From assembly GCA_009733575.1 (NCBI GenBank), contig ML769393.1, positions 283,018 through 347,017 on the forward strand: 64,000 nt of DNA, read 5' to 3'. This stretch comes from Gymnopus androsaceus JB14. Its lineage: Eukaryota; Basidiomycota; Agaricomycetes; Agaricales; Omphalotaceae. The notes below the pieces were generated by a model that searched no databases, had not been told where the DNA came from, and saw only the letters and a program-made list of their open reading frames with translations. Made by a program: the position numbers and the translations under genes. Of the stretch, positions 56,430 through 64,000 are shown piece by piece. The stretch's first letter is position 1. Each line of letters begins with the position of its first letter.

Positions 56430-56695
56430 TTACAGAGCGCAATCGTAGATGCGAGAGAACGTGATGATTAAGAGTGTGATATAAGCTTATTCAAACTGTC
56501 GGGCCGCTCACAACCGTGACGCGACGCCACGCGTATGAAAGATGACCGTGTTTGAGCATTTCAAATCTAAGGAATAGCAGATACAGAATACAGCTCATGA
56601 ATCCCGAACTAGAGAATGTACATATATGGACGATATTATAAGAGGAATCTACATGTACTGTCCAATGCATATACACACGAGTATGAATAAAATCT

Positions 56696-59521
56696 TTAAC
56701 CGTGATACATAACTGGGATCTGCATAAACTTCTGTGTATCACCTGAATCAGAGGCGACAGTGGAAGCTGGCTCGAATTGGGAGATAGGATGACGGTTCTG
56801 AGCCGGGAGCAAGATTTCATCGAGTTGCGCTCGAAGTATGTTTTTCGTTGACTCGTCCAGCTATCATTCGAGTTAGTGAGAAAAGATCGCTAGCAAAAGC
56901 TCACAATTACGTACCTTTCCGGAAGAAACAACATCGACCATTTGCCTCAAAACTGCACCAGCGCCGACTCCTTCACATTCATGGTCCACCGTTAACTCGG
57001 AATCACCGCTAGTCTCCGGATCCCATAACCATTTCACATCCCGACTCACGACGACGCAGTTATTCTCGCTCCTTTGAGCTCTAAGCTGGCAAATCGTGTG
57101 GTTCTTGCATTTATCGAATGCCTCATCGTCATTTTTACGATGGCGGCATCCGCCTCTGCCAGTACGTCTCTTGAGACTTTGGAAAACTTCGAATACTTCA
57201 TCGCTGCTCTCAAAGACTTCCGTGACTTGGTGCCAAAACGATGGTGAGAGCGGATCCGAGGGACTGAGACCGCCAGGTATCAATGGGCCATAGAGGTCCC
57301 GAGCGCTATAAAGCAAGCTCCATACTGGTTCAATTTGGTACTCCGGATGTGACACGTTGGTCGAGTAAACCTTTGCATCCATGATTTCATATGTATCTGG
57401 ATCCACATCGTACACCTTGAAAGCGTATTAGCCCCGTGTCTAAAACTGTTTTTGGTCAATTTTTGAATTACCTTGAAAGCGGGATTTCCACCTAAGAGCA
57501 GTGATACGATAAGTTCAGTACAACGAAACCCTAAAAAAATGCTCACTTCTAGGTGTTAACGCCGGCGCAAGCCATGCCATTCCTGTTACCGTGTCCTTCG
57601 TCCGATTGCTGTAGTCGGAATAAGCAAGTTGGAATTCATCCTGAGGAACCGATCCATTAGCACACGGAAGTGTATGCTTTAGATAGATAAGAATACCGAA
57701 TGAGTATGACCATAAAATGAAGCGGCGATTACGTGTTTGTACCGTTGAATTATTTGGTCGTAGTAGTTAGACTACAGCAAGGTTTAGTGAAGCACTAATT
57801 GGATAAACTATGCCGACAAACACTCTCATGGAAGGCGTCCCCACCTCCGGAGGCCATGTGGGCCATTATCCACACTCGCTGACCAAGGTCCTCCGCGATT
57901 TGCAGCTCCGAAACCAAGAATGACAGGATGCTATTGGGATCTGGTCTATAGGAGTGTTACGATGAGCAGAGGGTGATAATAGACCTTCACATACTGCTGA
58001 TTATTAGAGTCATATAGCCACAAGCTGAGGAACTCGTTGAGCTTGAATCGCACGACATTGCATGCCGCTTACTCACTTCATCTTGTACCAGAACCCCGAA
58101 TTAAGAGATATGATACTAAGCTCTTGTTCAGTTTAGAGTACGTTAAAGGACACAAGTACGTACCGTAGGTTGGTGTTCGCAACGACAACGGAATAGCTCC
58201 CAGAATGGTGGATGGCCTGATCTGCGGCACTTTGACCAATCCAGGGCTGAAAATTGAGATGAGAAACGTCAATAACGAGACAAAAGATACGCGGACTCAC
58301 GCTCCATTGAGCGCTGCTTGTCTCAAATACCCATGAAGCATCGTTCGCATGATCCTCGGTTGTGTTCCTTGGAAAGGAGTTCACTGGGGCAGACTCACTA
58401 TGGGGTACTTTGTTAGTCCAGACAATTTAGGAAATGCGACGTTCGACAGCGTACTGGTTTCCCAAGGCAGGAAATACGGGGGCACTGAGGCCCATTCTGA
58501 ACTCTTCACTGAACAGATTGATATCGGCGGTAACATCCCTAGTCCGGGTAGTAAGCACTTGGGTCATACGTGTAAAGAAGCAAACACGTTTACTCTTGGT
58601 TAACAAGCCAGACAGCACCTGGTGGTAGCAGATAGGCTATAAGTTACAAAACGTGCAAGATTGAGGAACGTTCTAACCGTCGACAATATCACCTGTAAAT
58701 AATGAGAAGGAGCTGTTCATATCATCGATGGCCTTGACTATAGAGTCCGCTAGTGTATTGGGTGTATCGCATAGATGGTTGCCTAGCGGACCAGCTGGAA
58801 GTTTCGTAGTGTTAGATTGGTCGGCGAACACTCTACAGCAAAGTGGCTTGACACCGGTTATACTAAATATCCATGATTTTGAGAACAGATTTCACCTTGG
58901 AGCAGTTAGCCTCTGAACCAACCTTGTGCGTTCAAGTCAGTGTATAGACCATCAAAATAACTGAACATGCCTCACCGAGTAATCGTGGTCGATATGAACG
59001 TCACTGAAGTGAGTGACTTGGAAAGGTGGTCGACCAGATGACTTGAACTCTTTGGGATTCGCGGGGGCCGGTTTTGGGAAAGGGACGGTGTACTCATTGA
59101 CGGGAGGTTCATCACAGAGACCCAGCATAGCATTACAGAATTTGGTGGATGTCTGGCCAAAGGGAGACATGGACCTAAGGTCATGAGCGACTAAGGGGCC
59201 GACGCTATCGAATATGCCCTCGCAAACATCTGGATCTTGAAGCTGGATTGAATAAACATGAAAAATTTGGGCAATATTGACCGAACTCGGACATACTTTG
59301 AGCTGTTTGCATAAACTCTTCAGAGTGTTGCTCAGCGCATTGTCGCCCAAAGTAGCAGTCACTCTAAGGTTTAGTAGAAGTGTGTGGCATGATGCACAAT
59401 CCCGCACGTCCAACCCAGCGATTATATCGTCTGCTGGAGAGGATCCTTGTAACGCGTGTACATGAGGGAAGGAAAAGAGGATTGCCCCAGCAAATTGCGA
59501 GCAGAGGAACTGCCAAAGCAT
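56696..59521 (-). CDS. Acid-sphingomyelinase-like secreted phosphodiesterase
   Basis: Start 59521, signal peptide MLWQFLCSQFAGAILFSFPH. A saposin-B-like Cys-rich region follows (DCASCHTLLLNLRVTATLGD, SLCKQLKVC, VCEGIFDSVGPLVAHDLRSM). The metallophosphoesterase core is complete: HFSDVHIDHDY (Asp-x-His), PLCCRVFADQSNTTKLPAGP, LFTGDIVDG, then GNHES assembled across an intron, VWIMAHMASGGGDAF and SFYGHTHSDEF. The C-terminus has DPDTYEIMDAKVYSTNVSHP and Cys-rich RGGCRHRKNDDEAFDKCKNH, ending IPVMYHG, TAA 56696. This matches sphingomyelin phosphodiesterase (SMPD1-like), which hydrolyses sphingomyelin or related phosphodiesters outside the cell or in the vacuole. About ten introns; those checked keep frame. 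The exact substrate is unknown. Confidence 0.9.
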
Positions 59522-59719
59522 TGTTTATAAAGGAAGAAGATGAGCAAAGGATGAGCGCTCCAATTAAACACAGGCCATGGAAACGGAAGAAGGAGCATCA
59601 GCAGCAGCCTAATGCAGAAATCGGATCAGACTCCGGGCCGCATTCCGATTTCTTTCCATCATCATCACTGCTATTTCGAAACTCTAGAGGTGCTTTATAT
59701 CCTCCTACGAATCTGGTAA

Positions 59720-61611
59720 ATGGATAAGTTGCTGGACTTGCCCTTGGAGCTTCTTCCAGAGATACTGCTTCAGCTATCACACCCTCGAGATCTCCGTAAA
59801 GCATGCTTGGTTAACAAACTATTCTACCAGGTTAGTCTCGATAACTACTTAACGCTGACGATAACCCAAGAAAAAATCATTAGTTCACTGTTCCAAAACT
59901 ATATGAAAGAGTGTCGGTGTTTTCTTGGCATAAACACGGAAAAGAAAAGGTATGGACATGAAGCATTGTACCCAGATTATTGATCTATCTCAAAGGTTAT
60001 CCTCCTGTTCCGTACTCTATCCCATCATCCTCATCTCGCTAAACATGTTCGGAGACTCGGTGCGTCTCTATCCGTTTGCATTAGCATTATCTATGCCTAT
60101 CCAGGTTTGCAGAGCTCCGTGACTTCCCCAAGGCTCTCTCGAGCGATGACGGTATCGATTTCCTACAGACGGTCACTGATGGATTGAAAAACTGCTCTAA
60201 TCTGCAGTCATGTACTTGGACAAGAGACCGCTCGTTGAATTCTGACATCCTAGAAGCTCTCCAAAGTTCACAGGACCTCCAAGAACTCGAGATAAATGGG
60301 CACGATGATGGAAATTACGATCCTCAGCTCTTGCTACGCTTTACTGGCCTCCGGAAGATATCTTTAATTATGCCCAGCTCGTCTGTCATATCATTAATGC
60401 GCCCATGGCTGCAGATAACAGGGGACTCTTTACGAAGCTTGACAATAATTTGCAAGGTTGTTTCTCGTCATTATGACCAAGAGCATTGGCCATAGCACCT
60501 CAGTCCTCGGTGCTTTGATAGGTAAGCTTCCGAGTGATGCTATCAAAGCACCGTCTGACTCTGGGTGCTATGGCCAATACCCCCGGTGTAGCCCTTGTTC
60601 ATTGCGCTAAGCGAGTCATCTTTCCGCAGACATCTCCACTAATCACTGACGCGAAACTGGAATTACTAGCTCCTCAGTTGACACAGTTGGAGCATTTCTA
60701 CCTCACTGGGTGCTCCAGAGTGACCCATGACGGTATAAACTCGATTTTATCTGCCAACGAAAACGGAATTGTTAGCTTGGGATTGGAAGGCCTTTCACCA
60801 AAATTTGTGTGTTCTGATCTTCCTTACCACACAAAATACTTACAGTATTCGATAGGACATGTCTCAATTCCGTTATTACTGCACTCATACGAATGCCTTG
60901 CGTCGCCTGCGTTCCATCACGTTAACAGTCAATCAACAGACCCCTCTCGACACTTGGATTAGAGAGGTCGCTGAACTGTTACCTTCCACTGTCCCTCTTA
61001 AAACATTCCAAATGTATTCGAGTGGGACGTTCATAGAATCTCCTGCGACAGAACGTTTATGGTCAGACCTCGTAACAGCACACAAGGACCGTCTGGTTCG
61101 GTTCTCTATTCATCGGATGCTAATCAGCCTGAGGGCTATCGAGGACATCTGTAGACGATGTACTCAATTGGAAGAGCTTTTTGTCGTCATTGAGCAAGGC
61201 TCGGTAGTTCGTACATGTACTCTTTCCCGCTGTCTGCATCGACTGATAATTTTCTACAGGGCGCACTTACTGCGTGCGTGTCGCTATCTTCAAGTCTACG
61301 CGTAGTGCATATCAACTACCCATTGGAAGCTAGTCAGACGGAAAATACAATTCCCATTCTTCCAGAGTCTGATGTTCTGGCAATCGTCGAGCAATGCAGT
61401 CCCAATATAATGCAGTTTGGGTGTAATACCCGAGTGTGGCAGGTGCGAGCTTCAAAGTTAGACTTATTTCTAGCTTTACGAATCCCTCTTTGTGTAGGTT
61501 GGCAGAGAAGTTCTGCTTGATGACCAGGGCCTTCCGGTTGGAGTCAGACGCAGCATCATGCGCTATCAAGGATTGGATATACCCGAAGCTTTCATGGTTG
61601 TCCGCACTTGA
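59720..61611 (+). CDS. F-box protein with LRR-like C-terminus
   Basis: Start ATG 59720: MDKLLDLPLELLPEILLQLS followed by HPRDLRKACLVNKLFYQVSL, an F-box that would bind Skp1 in an SCF ubiquitin ligase. The rest has loosely repeated Leu-rich segments: LRDFPKALSSDDGIDFLQTV, SQDLQELEINGHDDGNY, TGLRKISLIMPS, APQLTQLEHFYLTGCSRVTH and RRLRSITLTVNQQ, probably an LRR-type substrate receptor. It is spread over several exons with introns of about 50 bases; the last exon starts after GTGTAG near 61499 and ends MVVRT, TGA 61611. An 88-bp imperfect palindrome sits at 60488-60575, near an exon end. The target is unknown. Confidence 0.8.
60488..60575. repeat. Imperfect palindrome in the F-box gene
   Basis: GGCCATAGCACC at 60488 returns as GGTGCTATGGCC at 60575, and CGGTGCTTTGATAG as CTATCAAAGCACCG. 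The arms of about 35 bases pair with a few mismatches around a loop of about 20 bases that holds a GTAAGC donor-like site. Confidence 0.75.
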
Positions 61612-62750
61612 ATGGATCAAATTTAGTAGGGACATGGAGATTGGCAGAGAAGGTTCCTGTATGGTTTGCGGAGATGGAGTCGAGGGAGGGCACGCACCTT
61701 GATTCTTTTCTTTATGAGAAGGCAGCACTGCAGTGGTTTGAGGGAGGGATTGAATTTCAGAGAGGGCATCCATAGCTTTCGTGAGAAAACAAAACTCGCG
61801 TACTCAAGATGGCATAACACTTGTCACTATGGTTCAAACGATAATTATCATTCTGGTTGCTTCAGTCTAGTGGTGGTTCAACCCAAGCTGAGCACAACAA
61901 AGTCGACACAAAAAAACACCTACAAGCTTATTGCCGCCATTGGCGATCGCAGAGTCTGCTTCAGGGGCGGCGATTCTTCATACTCAACCAGAAGTGAGAG
62001 TCCATTTATGTACAGAATGAATAGGTGAACAACGGTGCATGTCTTTCATAACACTAATAATGATTTGCGACAGCAAGAGCTTGATGAATCTTAACAGGAG
62101 CCTCGGGGGTGCGTTGTACGGTGTTGTGATCTTCTTTGAGCTGATGACTGTTCGTGGATTGAATATTATGGAAAGGTAATTCTAGATCATTGACAGAATT
62201 CTAGCGATCGTGAATGGTTAATCAGAGACAAGACCATGGCTGATTTATTGAGTCACGTTCTTGCTGTTCTCTCCGCACTCTATCGAAGCCCTATATATTC
62301 AAACCTCGCACAATCGTATTAGGCTTCCCCAGATATGCAGGTCTTTCTGGTGCTGGATGCCATGGGAGCTCTGTAGAATTCTGTAGGATTCTTTGGCTCA
62401 TACAGGTTTTCCTAATGCGATTGACAGGGAAGTTCATGTCCGACTGCTCAGACGGAGATCCTGGGTAACTGCAGAGATGAAAAATCCCTGGACGGTATGT
62501 AGCGCCCGATAGTAAGTCTTCCATTCCATGTGTATAATACTACTGTACTAGGCCATAGGATAGGAGTTCGATGATCAGCTGTCGAAGGGAAACGTAACAT
62601 ACTGTGTGTGGAGTCCAGGACACTCGCTCTAAGTATGTCGTCAGATACTAGGATTCGTCACAAAGGTGAACAAATATATTCGAAGTACTGTAAACTGATG
62701 TAATTACTGTTAATTGTCCGAAATATATGATAAATGTCCTTCAAGTTGAT
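61612..62750. other. Intergenic, no gene seen
   Basis: Only chance frames; no splice-linked or domain-bearing coding. AT-rich towards 62700, likely holding the 3' ends of both flanking genes. Confidence 0.5.
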
Positions 62751-63334
62751 TTAAGCCGCTACAATATTCACAGTGATAGCCACCGACTCGGAGAAAGGAA
62801 AGAAGCCAGCAGCCTAGTAGGGACGAAGAACGATTAGTATATATGGCTATTTTATGCAATGGAAAAACACTGACCCCTTCACCGAAGCTCGTATGCAAGA
62901 AACCTAGAGTAGCATTTCCGTTGATCGAGGGTACCGTAATGGTGAAGTTTTGGAATGCATTAAAATCTTCACCCGGAGAAATCGTAGTGGGACGCTGAGG
63001 ATTGAAACCTCCTGCAAAAAACAGGTACTCGAACGAGGTTTCGGGCGAAGGACAGCTTTCGCTGGTGCATGCGCTCATGCCTAGTCCGATGCCCGCTTCG
63101 GTAGTGGGATCGGAGGGAGTCTATTTGGCAGGAGCGGGAGGAGGGAAGCTATTAGAATTGTGATAGATTATATGTGGATGAATGCACACTTACGGCTCGA
63201 TCAATTCTAACATCGACGCTCTGCCCAGCAACTAAAGTGTCTCCTTCTAAAGGATACGCAAACGAGGCACCCTGGGCGAGAGAGCTGCCTGCAAGGGCAA
63301 GGAGAGCAAGAGCAGAGGATGTGATGGTCTTCAT
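62751..63334 (-). CDS. Secreted Kre9/Knh1-like (Ser/Thr-rich GPI-type) protein
   Basis: Start 63334 with signal peptide MKTITSSALALLALAGSSLA, then QGASFAYPLEGDTLVAGQSV and DVRIDRA, the usual opening of fungal Kre9/Knh1 N-terminal-like domains. After an intron come TTEAGIGLGMSACTSESCPS, LFFAGGFNPQRPTTISPGED, AFQNFTITVPSINGNATLGF and LHTSFGEG, then a last exon AGFFPFSESVAITVNIVAA, TAA 62751. About 160 residues, three introns in all, with no C-terminal GPI tail visible. Kre9-type proteins take part in cell-wall glucan organisation; the exact role of such small basidiomycete members is unknown. Confidence 0.7.
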
Positions 63335-64000
63335 GATGCGAGGCTAATAGGATTGAAACAGGAGAGGAATGAAGAATACCTGTCGGTTAAGTTCGAGTTT
63401 ATATAGTCTGTCAATGTAACCTCCGAGTCATGCTACCTGCTTCTGAAACAGCAAAATTGAAGGAGCGGGATTGAAACGCCTTTATTAAAGATATATAGAA
63501 ATTTGTCATCTCTATTGGCTCTTAGGCACATTTCCTATAGTAGTGGGCCACTGAAGGCGGGAATTTAGTACAAAGCGAGTCGGGGAACACATGCCCGGTA
63601 CAATTAGTGGAGATACAACATAGCCGAGCAGCCTGTATCGGATGGCGGTGATACTGGTCAAGCTTCAACTTGCTTTAAACCACGTACCAAGTATCCGTCC
63701 TTCTTGAACGGACATATGGAAGGATGGAAGGTTACACGGAAGGAAGGAATGAAGATGAGGAATGCCCACGACTGTGGAGCGGGACTTGTCGAGACGGGCC
63801 TGGGTTCACTCCGGAATATGACCACTGGCCTAATTTGAGCTCGTGTCGACCCAAACCCAGCTTGACCGTACTTGTGTCTGGTGCTAGAATGTCTGGTGCT
63901 GGAGGGTCTTCTTCAAGTTGAATTCGGCATGAGGAAAGTTTAATGCCAAGAGAAACGATTCCGGGCCTAGTGCCATTAAGGCTATGAAATCTCCATTTCA
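63335..64000. other. Upstream region, no supported gene
   Basis: The first 70 bases before 63400 are probably the promoter of the secreted protein (TTTATATAG near 63400 on plus). A 65-codon frame at 63724-63921 is not convincing. Confidence 0.4.

Noticed and set aside
63724..63921. 65-codon plus-strand frame
   Set aside because: Short, polar and low complexity; no partner exon or known domain.

Overview
The window looks like nuclear DNA of a basidiomycete fungus, most likely an agaricomycete. The genes are broken by many short introns of about 50 bases (GT...AG), and the families fit: a DUF6593-like protein, a DUF6699-like protein, Ser/Thr-rich secreted proteins, an ABC-C transporter and an acid-sphingomyelinase-like phosphodiesterase. 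Repeats include Ty1/copia, Tad1-type LINE and hAT-like elements. All calls are by eye; no searches were run.

Layout. 0.2-5 kb: a DUF6593-like gene and a two-RRM Gbp2/hnRNP-M-like gene, both on the minus strand. 5-13.3 kb: a repeat island with two copies of a 1.3-kb segment carrying methyltransferase remnants, LTRs, a 518-bp hAT-like element with a perfect 8-bp target duplication, a TIR element holding a solo LTR, a pseudogene with one in-frame stop, and a rearranged gag-only copia element. 14.1-22.2 kb: SMC4 (condensin), a secreted protein and a cyclophilin, all minus. 22.9-29.6 kb: an ABC-C transporter (copy A) followed by a split tRNA-Met. 29.7-41.3 kb: a CpG-poor nest of transposons. It also holds a decayed second cyclophilin cut by a hAT-like insert and a LINE. 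41.9-48.7 kb: a second ABC-C transporter (copy B) and a second tRNA-Met. 48.9-63.3 kb: ordinary gene space with two secreted proteins, an ankyrin protein, a CMGC-like kinase, a DUF6699-like protein, a small membrane protein, a sphingomyelinase-like phosphodiesterase and an F-box protein.

The main event is a segmental duplication of cyclophilin + ABC transporter + tRNA-Met (about 21.1-29.7 kb copied to 35.8-48.7 kb). The second cyclophilin has decayed, mostly by CpG-to-TpG/CpA changes, and took two insertions. Both transporters stay open, and one stretch of at least 0.8 kb, introns included, looks identical between them, which suggests gene conversion.

Several single-copy genes become coherent only if one base is added or removed at a short homopolymer (near 447, 1000, 2475, 51700, 52132, 54892 and 55760). 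This clustering suggests consensus errors more than seven separate gene losses. I found no CRISPR, operon or clearly novel enzymatic system; the most unusual items are the rearranged gag-only copia element and the CATCAGCAAAA-ended elements with short-period repeats in their arms.
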